Shown one piece after another: positions 24,723 through 31,855 of a DNA stretch of 53,633 nt. The notes under the pieces are model-generated. The model saw nothing but the letters and a program-made list of their open reading frames with translations. It did no database searches and was not told the origin of the DNA. Origin of the DNA: WFQV01 sp964611145 (lineage in GTDB: Bacteria > Bacteroidota > Ignavibacteria > Ignavibacteriales > Melioribacteraceae). Every line of letters starts with the position of its first letter. The first letter of the stretch is position 1. The stretch is taken from assembly GCA_964611145.1 (NCBI GenBank), contig CAZSYM010000015.1, positions 1-53,633 on the forward strand. The letters are read 5' to 3'. Position numbers and translations under genes: made by a program.

Positions 24723-27079
24723 TTCAGCTCCACAACTGTTATTCCTTCTCCGCCGTATTCAATCTTAGCAAAATGGAAATTACGTACGGCTTCGTGCTTT
24801 TCCAGAATTTCCCAAACCGTTTTCTTGAGAGCACCTGTTCCTTTGCCGTGCAATATTTCAATTTTATCAACTCCCACGGCATAAGCATCGTCGATAAATT
24901 TAATAACTTCGAATTCGACTTCTTCGGGCTTTTTCCCACGAATATCCAAGCGAGAACTTTTAACACCCGAAACAATTTTTCCAAGAACATCGGCGCTTTG
25001 AGTTTTCTTCTCTTTCGGTTTTTCCGCTTTCACCAAATCGGAAATTTTAACTTGCAATTTAAGGCTTCCTGCAATAATAATCGCCCGTTTTTTAGAATGG
25101 TCTATGGATATCACTTCCCCGACCGTACCGGAGTTTTTGAGAGCCACAAAGTCTCCCACGCGCAACTCCTCCACCGATAAACCCTCTTCCTTTGCTTTCG
25201 GTTCGGCTTTCTTGAAGACCTCGGCTTCTCGGAATTGTTTTATTTTGTCTTTCCCTTCTTTAATCTTTTCCTTCCGGGCATTGCTTTCCCGAATCTCCTT
25301 GATTGTATTTTCAAACTCACGATTCATCTCCGCCAAATAGGACTCGGCTTTTAGACGAGTTTCCTCGATAATTTTATTCTTACTCTTTTCCAACTTCTCA
25401 ATTTTTTCTTTATAAAGCCGACTCAAGCCCCGCAGTCGGGCGTTTTCCAATTCCAATTCGTGCAATTTTTTACTCAAGCGAGCCGATTTTTTTTCCACGT
25501 CGATTAAAAATTCCTCGAGCTTACGTCTGTCCGTTTCCAGAAAGTCTTTTGCTTTCTCGATAATTTCCTTGGGCAAACCAATTCTTTCGGCAACTTCGAA
25601 AGCATAGCTGGAACCGGGCATACCTTGCTTGAACCGATAAGTGGGTGAAATCGTATCCGCATCAAATTCCATCGAGGCGTTTTGCAAACCTTTTTCTCTA
25701 TTGGCTAAGATTTTCAAATCCCCGTGATGAGTAGTGGCAAGCACAACAGCACCTTTATTTCGCAAGGCGATTAACGTCGATGCGGCAAGCGCGGCACCTT
25801 CGGAAGGGTCTGTGCCTGTGCCTATTTCGTCCAATAATATCAACGTTTTATCGTTTGCTCTCCCAAGGATTTCTTTTATATTCGAAAGATGAGAACTAAA
25901 AGTGCTTAAATCGTCTTCAATGGATTGTCTGTCGCCTATGTCCAGCAGAATTTCTTCATAAAAGTGAATGTTCGTATCAGGATGTGCGGGAATGGGAATA
26001 CCGGCATAAACCATCAAATGCAAAAGCCCGAAATTTTTGAGAACAACCGTTTTTCCACCGGCGTTAGGTCCCGTAATAACAATTACCTTGTCTTCGGCAA
26101 TTTCCATATCGAGCGGGACTGTTTTCTCTCGCCCCAATTTTTTTAACAGAACAGGATGACGCCCTTCAATAATTTTTTCTTTTGCATTGTTGTTTATAGT
26201 CGGGAAAGCGCCGATAATTTCCAAAGCATATTTCGCCTTGGCGAATTGTTCGTCCAGATAAGAAATGATTTCGAAGGAGTCGAGCAACTCGGCGCTGCGT
26301 TCGCCAATCAATGCCGTTATTTTTCTCAGGATTCTTTCGATTTCCCTCCGCTCGGCAAATTTAAGAGAAAGGATTTCATTATTCAGTTCCAAAGTTTCTT
26401 CCGGCTCGATGTAAACAGTTTGCCCCGTAGCGGATTCGGAATGAATAAATCCTTTTACTTTTCGTTTATGTTCAACTTTAATCGGCAATACAATTCGTCC
26501 GTCGCGCTGTGTGGTGTATTCCTCGCGGACGAGAAAAGTATCGCTCAATCTTTTCAATATCCTGTTCACAACATTTCGCAAATGTTCGGATTTTAGCAAT
26601 ATTTCTTCCCGAATCTCTCTAAGTTTGGGAGAAGCGGCATCGGAAATTTCCCCGCTTTCGTTAAAAATCCTCTTTATTTGCTTTTCGAAAGCCTTATCGT
26701 AGAAAAGACGTTCGGCATATTGTTTTAAATAAGGGACATTCAATTCCAAAGATTTGAAGAATTTTGCAGTGACGGAAGATATTTCCGCAAGCGCAAGCAC
26801 GGATTTAATTTCCTCGGAACGCAACATTCCGTTTTCAATTCTGCTTTTGTAGAGAATGTCTTTTAAATTCGGCAAATAGCTAATGGGAGGATAATCTTTT
26901 TCGATAAGAATATCTTTTGCTTCCTTAACGGCTTTACCGTTTTCTTCAATTATTTCAATAGAATCATAAGGATGCAAATTCAAAATTCTTTGGCGCCCGC
27001 CTTCCGTTGCAGCGTACTTGGCAATGTATTCCAAGACTTTGTCGAATTCGAGTTGTTCGAGGACCGACGAGGGAATCAT
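24719..27079 (-). CDS. mutS2: MutS2/RqcU endonuclease and ribosome-splitting ATPase
   Basis: A 786-residue MutS2. The MutS-like core has Walker A GPNAGGKTVVL at about 337-347, Walker B LLDEIGTGTDPSEGAALA and an ABC-type dimer ATPase arrangement. A long coiled-coil clamp (about 510-620), a KOW-like segment (about 640-690) and a C-terminal Smr domain (about 706-786, LDIRGKKPEEVE and LHGKGTGALKKTV) follow. The mismatch-recognition domain of MutS is missing, as expected. In Bacillus this protein (RqcU) splits collided ribosomes and feeds the RqcH pathway; other work links it to recombination. It overlaps a small upstream gene and accC by ATGA each. Confidence 0.94.
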   Translation of the reverse strand: MIPSSVLEQLEFDKVLEYIAKYAATEGGRQRILNLHPYDSIEIIEENGKAVKEAKDILIEKDYPPISYLPNLKDILYKSRIENGMLRSEEIKSVLALAEISSVTAKFFKSLELNVPYLKQYAERLFYDKAFEKQIKRIFNESGEISDAASPKLREIREEILLKSEHLRNVVNRILKRLSDTFLVREEYTTQRDGRIVLPIKVEHKRKVKGFIHSESATGQTVYIEPEETLELNNEILSLKFAERREIERILRKITALIGERSAELLDSFEIISYLDEQFAKAKYALEIIGAFPTINNNAKEKIIEGRHPVLLKKLGREKTVPLDMEIAEDKVIVITGPNAGGKTVVLKNFGLLHLMVYAGIPIPAHPDTNIHFYEEILLDIGDRQSIEDDLSTFSSHLSNIKEILGRANDKTLILLDEIGTGTDPSEGAALAASTLIALRNKGAVVLATTHHGDLKILANREKGLQNASMEFDADTISPTYRFKQGMPGSSYAFEVAERIGLPKEIIEKAKDFLETDRRKLEEFLIDVEKKSARLSKKLHELELENARLRGLSRLYKEKIEKLEKSKNKIIEETRLKAESYLAEMNREFENTIKEIRESNARKEKIKEGKDKIKQFREAEVFKKAEPKAKEEGLSVEELRVGDFVALKNSGTVGEVISIDHSKKRAIIIAGSLKLQVKISDLVKAEKPKEKKTQSADVLGKIVSGVKSSRLDIRGKKPEEVEFEVIKFIDDAYAVGVDKIEILHGKGTGALKKTVWEILEKHEAVRNFHFAKIEYGGEGITVVELK

Positions 27080-27204
27080 TTCGCTTTTTCTCCCCCGCTT
27101 TTGGCATAGGGAATTTTGCCAAACAAAAACCTCTCGTGTGAACTCACGGGGAAATACCCTCCGCAGATTTCACGATAAATATATGTTTCTATTGCTTCGC
27201 ACAT
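27076..27204 (-). CDS. Small 42-residue protein between cvpA and mutS2
   Basis: An ATG one base past the cvpA stop opens a 42-codon frame that ends in TGA overlapping the mutS2 ATG (ATGA). It fills the gap that otherwise separates these genes. The product starts MCEAIETYIYREICGGYF, then FPVSSHERFLFGKIPYAK, and ends basic (SGGEKAK). It has two Cys, five Tyr, three Phe and no membrane segment. Junctions of this kind are the norm for real genes in this operon, and codon use resembles the neighbours. There is no separate ribosome-binding site, so translation would depend on coupling to cvpA. I do not recognise a family. It could be a leader peptide for mutS2. Confidence 0.6.
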   Translation of the reverse strand: MCEAIETYIYREICGGYFPVSSHERFLFGKIPYAKSGGEKAK

Positions 27205-27205
27205 T

Positions 27206-27730
27206 TCACGGTTTTATTTTATCTTCCGAGGGTAAATATCCGTTTAGGAACTCCTTAGCGCTGGAATCGGAGCCTAAGACCCAATCGATAGTAACCGGAA
27301 GAATTTTATAGACGGTCTCGTAAAGAACGGATTTCGATTTGTCGGATTCTTTCGGGAAGTTAAAAATACTGAGTAAAATCAAAATTGCGCTTAGGAAATA
27401 AAGCATTTGTATAGCTCCCGAAATACCGCCCAACAACTGATTAACAAAACGGTTCACTTTATCCACAGGGTGTAAAATTCTTTTCAGAATAGCGACGAGA
27501 AGAATAGAAAGGAAAAAGAGCACTATTCCCCCCACTATTTCCGCCAGTTCTTTTTCCCCGTTAAAAATAGGTTGCAATATCGTTCCGAACTTCTCTGCAA
27601 AGGAGAAGGAAACATAAAGGGCAAGCAGGAAACCGACGAAACCGATTACTTTACGTATAAGTCCGTCCTTAAAACCCAATACAAACCCCAAAAGGAGAAA
27701 AAACAACAATATGTAATCTACATAATTCAA
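27206..27730 (-). CDS. cvpA: CvpA-family membrane protein
   Basis: A 174-residue inner-membrane protein of the CvpA family (colicin V production, DUF-type). It has four hydrophobic helices and the family N-terminus DYILLFFLLLGFVLGFKDGLIRKVIG. The helices are followed by a short Ser/Lys-rich soluble tail. In many Bacteroidota cvpA lies next to mutS2, as here. The start is TTG at 27730, three bases after the yqeY stop; a later start would remove the first helix. The biochemical function is unsettled; the family has been linked to envelope stress resistance. Confidence 0.85.
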   Translation of the reverse strand: MNYVDYILLFFLLLGFVLGFKDGLIRKVIGFVGFLLALYVSFSFAEKFGTILQPIFNGEKELAEIVGGIVLFFLSILLVAILKRILHPVDKVNRFVNQLLGGISGAIQMLYFLSAILILLSIFNFPKESDKSKSVLYETVYKILPVTIDWVLGSDSSAKEFLNGYLPSEDKIKP

Positions 27731-27733
27731 TAT

Positions 27734-28180
27734 TCAGGAAAGTATTTTTTCCACTGTTTCTTTGATAGTTTTCCCGTCGGCTTGTCCTTTAAATTTCTTA
27801 ATGGCTGCGGGCATTAGTTTAGCGAAATCGGCTTTGGAAGAAGCCCCGATTTCCTCCGCCAAGATTCGGATTTCTTTTTCCAATTCTTCAGGCGAAAGTT
27901 GTGCGGGCAAATATTCCTCTATTATTTTCAATTCCGCCTCTTCCCTTTCCGCCAAATCTTCGCGTCCGCCCTTGCGATACTGCTCGATAGCCTCTTTCCT
28001 TTTCTTTACGGCGGAAGTCAAAATTTTAATTTCGTCTTCTTCCGTAATCTCTTTGTTTTTTCCGCTTTTTTCCAATTCCAACAAAGCGGCACGAATGGAA
28101 CGAACGGTATTGAGTCTTATTTTATCGCCGCTTTTCATTGCGGCTTTCAAATCCTCATTGATTTTTTCCATTAATCCCAT
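27734..28180 (-). CDS. yqeY: GatB/YqeY-domain protein
   Basis: A 148-residue YqeY-like protein with the helical GatB tail domain, implied in tRNA-dependent amidation-like or tRNA-binding roles but without a defined reaction. Signatures are LNTVRSIRAAL in the first helix region, KRKEAIEQYRKGGREDLAEREEAEL in the middle, and LSPEELEKEI. AAGGAGG ends five bases before the ATG at 28180. This start yields the typical length of about 148 residues. An upstream in-frame ATG at 28219 would lie inside a terminator-like hairpin and is rejected. It is the first gene of the cvpA-mutS2 group. Confidence 0.9.
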   Translation of the reverse strand: MGLMEKINEDLKAAMKSGDKIRLNTVRSIRAALLELEKSGKNKEITEEDEIKILTSAVKKRKEAIEQYRKGGREDLAEREEAELKIIEEYLPAQLSPEELEKEIRILAEEIGASSKADFAKLMPAAIKKFKGQADGKTIKETVEKILS

Positions 28181-28193
28181 ATTTTCCTCCTTC

Positions 28194-28226
28194 AAAAAAA
28201 AAGGCAGGCTATAAATCAACCTGCCT
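28194..28226 (-). terminator. Intrinsic terminator after the exbB-exbD-exbD operon
   Basis: AGGCAGG (28202-28208) and CCTGCCT (28220-28226) make a seven-base-pair stem with an eleven-base loop. On the minus strand the stem is followed at once by eight T (28201-28194). It lies 23 bases past the exbD stop. The yqeY ribosome-binding site begins only a few bases after the U-tract, so the hairpin might control read-through into yqeY as well as end the exbBD transcript. Confidence 0.8.
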
Positions 28227-28249
28227 CTTTTTCAACAAATTTCAGTTGC

Positions 28250-28663
28250 TTATTCTTTAAGCCGCGCAGAATAGTTGATGCGCCTACAGTCGGCTTTCCT
28301 CAACTCCTGCTGAATATCCGTTACGATTCCCATATTCGAGTCCTTATCGATTCTCAAAGAAACGATAACGTTAGGCAATTCGACTCTTTTCTTATACATA
28401 ATATCTTTAATTTCTTTAAGCTTCACAATATTATCGTTAAGCTGTATTCTCCCGTCGTTTCCGACCCAAATGTAGGAAATCAAACGCTTATTTTCTATCT
28501 TTTCTATTGCCTTTGCTTCCGGCAGCTTGAATTGTACCATTACGTCAACTTCTCTAAGAGTAGTGGAAACCATGAAGAAGAGAAGTAGCATAAATACAAT
28601 ATCTGGCATTGACGCCGTCGGAATTTCTTGCTTTGTATTGGCTCGTTTTTTTTCGAATTTCAT
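28250..28663 (-). CDS. exbD: ExbD/TolR-family transport protein, third gene of exbB-exbD-exbD
   Basis: A 137-residue ExbD/TolR protein. It has a short basic cytoplasmic N-terminus, one membrane helix (about residues 21-37) containing the proton-path Asp in SMPDIVFMLLLFFMV, and a periplasmic domain of about 95 residues. ExbD works with ExbB in a proton-driven motor that energises TonB, Tol or related systems. GAGAGG precedes the ATG. It follows a second ExbD gene by twelve bases, an arrangement frequent in Bacteroidota and relatives where the two ExbDs may form a mixed dimer. Confidence 0.92.
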   Translation of the reverse strand: MKFEKKRANTKQEIPTASMPDIVFMLLLFFMVSTTLREVDVMVQFKLPEAKAIEKIENKRLISYIWVGNDGRIQLNDNIVKLKEIKDIMYKKRVELPNVIVSLRIDKDSNMGIVTDIQQELRKADCRRINYSARLKE

Positions 28664-28675
28664 CTGCTAACCTCT

Positions 28676-29215
28676 CTATTTCTTCACACTTTCGGGTTCC
28701 GCAATGGAAATAATTATAGGAATTTTATCACGGAGTTCTTTCGTTTGCTCCTTATCCAAGTCAGCGACCTTTTTACCGAAATGGCTTTCCGCGTATTCCT
28801 CTCTTACTTGGAAATAAGCGGCTTTAACCTGGTCCAAAGCCTGAATATAAAGATTATAGTTGGTTTCCCTGTCGGTTTTAACGGAGACAACAAGTTTTTT
28901 GTTCTTGGGCAAATTGATTTTACTTCTTATTCTTTCCACCAAGTTGTCTTTGATTTGCGGAATGGAGATTTGCTTTTTATTAAGCAGGACATCTCCGTTT
29001 TTATTTATCAACAAAGCCGCCATTCTGTCTTTCGACAAAGGAGCGAAAGTTTGTTGTTCCGGCGGGACGTATTCAGGCAAGGTCAAACCGATACCCGTAT
29101 CGACGTCAATCGTAGTTGCCACGAGGAAGAAAAGCAATAGCAGGAACGCAATATCCGCCATGGAGCTGGTCGGAATCTCTGCTTCCTCACGTTTTCTTTT
29201 TTTGATTTTTACCAT
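28676..29215 (-). CDS. exbD: ExbD/TolR-family transport protein, second gene of exbB-exbD-exbD
   Basis: A 179-residue ExbD/TolR protein, about 40 residues longer than its neighbour. The single helix includes SMADIAFLLLLFFLVATTID with the conserved Asp. The periplasmic part has VSVKTDRETNYNLYIQALDQVK, as in the family. The C-terminal extension (about residues 140-179) is Lys/Glu-rich. It lies 27 bases after exbB. Sequence divergence from the third gene indicates an old duplication rather than a recent one. Confidence 0.92.
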   Translation of the reverse strand: MVKIKKRKREEAEIPTSSMADIAFLLLLFFLVATTIDVDTGIGLTLPEYVPPEQQTFAPLSKDRMAALLINKNGDVLLNKKQISIPQIKDNLVERIRSKINLPKNKKLVVSVKTDRETNYNLYIQALDQVKAAYFQVREEYAESHFGKKVADLDKEQTKELRDKIPIIISIAEPESVKK

Positions 29216-29242
29216 TTTTCTTCACTCAACAAATTTGGGAAA

Positions 29243-29935
29243 TTATTGTTTTTTAACTTGCAATTCGTAAAGTGCATCAATCAATTCAATGGAAGCTTCT
29301 TCCATATCGGCAACGATTTTGTCAATTCTCGAAACGAAGTAGTTGTAGAAAATTTGAAGAATCATAGCCACGATAAGACCGAACAACGTGGTCAACAAAG
29401 CAACGGAAATACCGCTGGCAACGATTCCGGGAGAAATTTGAGCCGCTTCGGCGATAGCGTCGAAAGCCTGAATCATACCTTGTACCGTACCGGTAAATCC
29501 TAACATAGGAGCAATTGTAATCATGGTGGAAATCCAAATCAAACCTTTTTCCAAAAATCCCATTTCGATTGCACCATAAGCCATTATTGCTTTCTCGGCA
29601 GCTTCGATTCCCTCGTCAGCTCTTAACAAACCGGCATGAAAGACGGATGCAATCGAACCGCGGGAATTTTCGCAAACCTTCATTGCTTCTTCCACACCAC
29701 CCTGCTCCAAAGCTTCTTTCACTTCAAGAATAAATTTCTTGGTGTTGATGGAAGCGCGAGAAAGTGTCCACAATCTTTCAAATGCAAAGGCAAGCCCTAT
29801 TACTAATGCGGCAAGGATAAACCACATAAAGGTACCGCCTTTTTCGAATTCTTCCTGCAAATAGCTTAATGCGCTCTGATTTTGCGCTTGAGCAATTAAG
29901 TTTGTTACGAATCCGTAAATTGCTGTTAGTTGCAT
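29243..29935 (-). CDS. exbB: MotA/TolQ/ExbB proton-channel protein, first gene of exbB-exbD-exbD
   Basis: A 230-residue ExbB/TolQ-family protein with three membrane helices: one near residue 40 (FMWFILAALVIGLAFAFERL) and two in the second half (the TMITIAPMLGFTGTVQGMI region and VASGISVALLTTLFGLIVAMI). These are the family landmarks for the proton channel. GGAGG precedes the ATG by nine bases. A good promoter lies 66 bases upstream, so this gene leads its own operon with two exbD genes. Confidence 0.93.
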   Translation of the reverse strand: MQLTAIYGFVTNLIAQAQNQSALSYLQEEFEKGGTFMWFILAALVIGLAFAFERLWTLSRASINTKKFILEVKEALEQGGVEEAMKVCENSRGSIASVFHAGLLRADEGIEAAEKAIMAYGAIEMGFLEKGLIWISTMITIAPMLGFTGTVQGMIQAFDAIAEAAQISPGIVASGISVALLTTLFGLIVAMILQIFYNYFVSRIDKIVADMEEASIELIDALYELQVKKQ

Positions 29936-30007
29936 GTGAGATAACCTCCAAAGTGTTATTAAATTAAATTATTTTCAATTGATTTTTTAAAATTAAACAA
30001 TACTTCA

Positions 30008-30036
30008 ACAATAACCATATTAGCTAAAAAAGTCAA
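30008..30036 (-). promoter_or_regulatory. Sigma70-like promoter for exbB-exbD-exbD
   Basis: On the minus strand TTGACT (30036-30031) and TATTGT (30013-30008) are spaced by exactly 17 bases. The transcript would start near 30001, leaving a leader of about 65 bases with a GGAGG site before exbB. Five of six and four of six consensus bases match. Confidence 0.45.
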
Positions 30037-30120
30037 TAATCGACTTCTTCTTTTCGATAACTTTTGCCGCTTTTTATGCGGATTTTTTCACCGAGATTTC
30101 TCTCGTTTCAATTTCGAAAA

Positions 30121-30137
30121 ATTTTAAGTCTTAAAAT
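30121..30137. repeat. AT-rich perfect inverted repeat downstream of tonB
   Basis: ATTTTAAG and CTTAAAAT flank a single T, a perfect eight-base inverted repeat in the 256-base gap between tonB and exbB. It has no U-tract beyond its own bases. It might be an operator for the exbB promoter about 90 bases downstream or a weak transcript end. A nearby CGAGA-TTTC-TCTCG hairpin (30092-30105) also lacks a U-tract. Confidence 0.3.
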
Positions 30138-30191
30138 ACTAATATCTTTGCCTTTAACCAATTCCTTATCCTCTGCAAGTGTTTCACAAAT

Positions 30192-30791
30192 TTATTTCAA
30201 TCGATAAGGAAAAACTATCACCGCTGTTTGCAATACTTTTTTCTTCCCTGGGGGTAAGGGTTCGAATCTCCAATTACGCAAGGAATTAATCGCAGCCATT
30301 TCCAATCGCGTATCCGCTTTTATCAGTGGAAAAATATTGGTTACCGTGCCGTCGGGCAAAATTGTGAATCTTAGCTTCACATCAATCTCTTTATGCACAC
30401 CAGGCGGATAAGCTGGCAACTCATAACTGTAAATCTTTCTTATGCCTTTCCCGCCAAAATCTATTTTAAAACCATAATTTCCGAAATCTTCTTCCTGTTC
30501 GATTTTTTCTTCCTTTTTCTTCTTTTTCTCTTTTTTAGGAACCACATTGTTTGTTTTATCCGTATTCCGAACTTTTGGCAAATTCACTTTTTTGTTTTTC
30601 TTCGCCGAAGTTTTCTTTTTAACCGTTCTAACGGCGGACGCCTTACCAAAAGAGCCGAATCCCATTAAAACATAATCGCTTTCGTCGGTTTGAACCGAGA
30701 AACGAAGAAAAAACAAAAATAGAATAATCAAGAGATGCACACCGAGAGAAACAAAAAAAGAAATATTTTTGGTTCTATTCCAAAACATCAA
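30192..30791 (-). CDS. tonB: TonB-family energy transducer
   Basis: A 199-residue TonB-like protein: one N-terminal membrane helix (about residues 10-30), a linker and a C-terminal TonB domain (about 125-199, DVKLRFTILPDGTVTNI, INSLRNWRFEPLPPGKK). It couples the ExbB-ExbD motor to outer-membrane transporters. The linker (about 55-100) is unusual in being Lys/Glu-rich and nearly free of the Pro-Glu/Pro-Lys repeats of proteobacterial TonB. The start overlaps exbD by four bases (ATGA), completing an exbB-exbD-tonB cassette. Confidence 0.9.
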   Translation of the reverse strand: MMFWNRTKNISFFVSLGVHLLIILFLFFLRFSVQTDESDYVLMGFGSFGKASAVRTVKKKTSAKKNKKVNLPKVRNTDKTNNVVPKKEKKKKKEEKIEQEEDFGNYGFKIDFGGKGIRKIYSYELPAYPPGVHKEIDVKLRFTILPDGTVTNIFPLIKADTRLEMAAINSLRNWRFEPLPPGKKKVLQTAVIVFPYRLK

Positions 30792-31192
30792 TAGGTTTCT
30801 TTTTCCGTTTGAATGGTGAATTTGTTAATACCGACTCCTTTGGCGGCATCTATCACTTGTATTACCAAATCAATGTCCACACTTTTGTCGGCTCGGATAA
30901 TCAAATTTTTTTCTTTCGCCTTTTGCATAATTTTCGAAAGTTCGGCGGGCAGAACTCCCAAATCCACTTTTTTAGATCCCAGAAATATTTGGCGTTTCGA
31001 ATTGAGTGTTACAATCAAGCGAGAAGGAACAGCCTGCTCGTTATTTCGCGCTCCGGGTAATTTCACCTTCACTCCCGTCTGAATTACGAACTGAGAAGTC
31101 AGTAAAAAGAAAATCAGGAGCAAAAGGACTATGTCCGTAAGGGAAGAAAAATTAAAAATGCTTAGCGGTTCGTTTTCCATTTCGAATTTCAT
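30788..31192 (-). CDS. exbD: ExbD/TolR-family protein of the exbB-exbD-tonB cassette
   Basis: A 134-residue ExbD/TolR protein with a single helix, FSSLTDIVLLLLIFFLLTSQ, containing the conserved Asp, and a periplasmic domain ending in VIDAAKGVGINKFTIQTEK. It is two bases downstream of exbB and overlaps tonB. Together with the flanking genes it forms a complete motor for TonB-dependent transport. Confidence 0.92.
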   Translation of the reverse strand: MKFEMENEPLSIFNFSSLTDIVLLLLIFFLLTSQFVIQTGVKVKLPGARNNEQAVPSRLIVTLNSKRQIFLGSKKVDLGVLPAELSKIMQKAKEKNLIIRADKSVDIDLVIQVIDAAKGVGINKFTIQTEKETY

Positions 31193-31194
31193 TT

Positions 31195-31842
31195 TTACAC
31201 CCGGTCTTTTTCATTTTCGCTTTTAGGCTCCCAATTCTCCTCTAAAATATCCAAAACATCGTTGGATATCACCTCCATATCCAAAACCAATTTTTTAACC
31301 GATGAAACCAAATAATTGTAAAAGGTATATGCCACAATACCCACGGCAAGTCCGAAAGCCGTTGTTATCAGCGCTTCCCAAATTCCGCCTGCCAAATCAC
31401 TCGGGTTTGCCGCTCCTTGCAAATCTTGAATTTTCATAAAGGCGGAAATCATTCCCGTTACGGTTCCTAAAAAGCCCAAGAGAGGCGCGACGCCCGAAAT
31501 AGTTGCCAAAACAGAAAGTCCCCTTTCGAGCTTGCTTACCTCTTGTCTTCCGGCGTTTTCAATTACTTCCTTTACTCGTTCTCTACCCAAATGATGTTTT
31601 TTCAAACCTTTCTTGATTATATTTGCCGCGGGAGTTCTTTCCTGCCGACAAAAATCAATGGCACCGTCAATATCCCCGCGTTGCAATAAACCTCTTATTT
31701 TCACAAGAAAAACGGCAATGTTTTGCTTCGCTTTTCGTATCACAATGTATCTTTCAACAATAATCGCCAATGCGATAATCGAAGCGACCAAAATAAACGG
31801 CATTATCCAGCCGCCCTTCATCAAAATGTCCAAACCTCTCAT
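31195..31842 (-). CDS. exbB: MotA/TolQ/ExbB proton-channel protein of the exbB-exbD-tonB cassette
   Basis: A 215-residue ExbB/TolQ-family protein with three membrane helices: one N-terminal (IMPFILVASIIALAIIVERY) and two distal (LGFLGTVTGMISAF, then LITTAFGLAVGIVAYTFYNY). It is 13 bases downstream of the HU/SPOR gene. It differs clearly from the ExbB at 29243-29935, so the two loci are separate motors rather than a tandem copy. Confidence 0.93.
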   Translation of the reverse strand: MRGLDILMKGGWIMPFILVASIIALAIIVERYIVIRKAKQNIAVFLVKIRGLLQRGDIDGAIDFCRQERTPAANIIKKGLKKHHLGRERVKEVIENAGRQEVSKLERGLSVLATISGVAPLLGFLGTVTGMISAFMKIQDLQGAANPSDLAGGIWEALITTAFGLAVGIVAYTFYNYLVSSVKKLVLDMEVISNDVLDILEENWEPKSENEKDRV

Positions 31843-31855
31843 AGATTATCGTTCC

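Noticed and set aside
29950..30020. Nineteen-codon minus-strand frame starting MVIVEVLF in the gap before exbB
   Set aside because: The region is extremely AT-rich, the frame has no ribosome-binding site and it lies inside the proposed leader; most likely chance.
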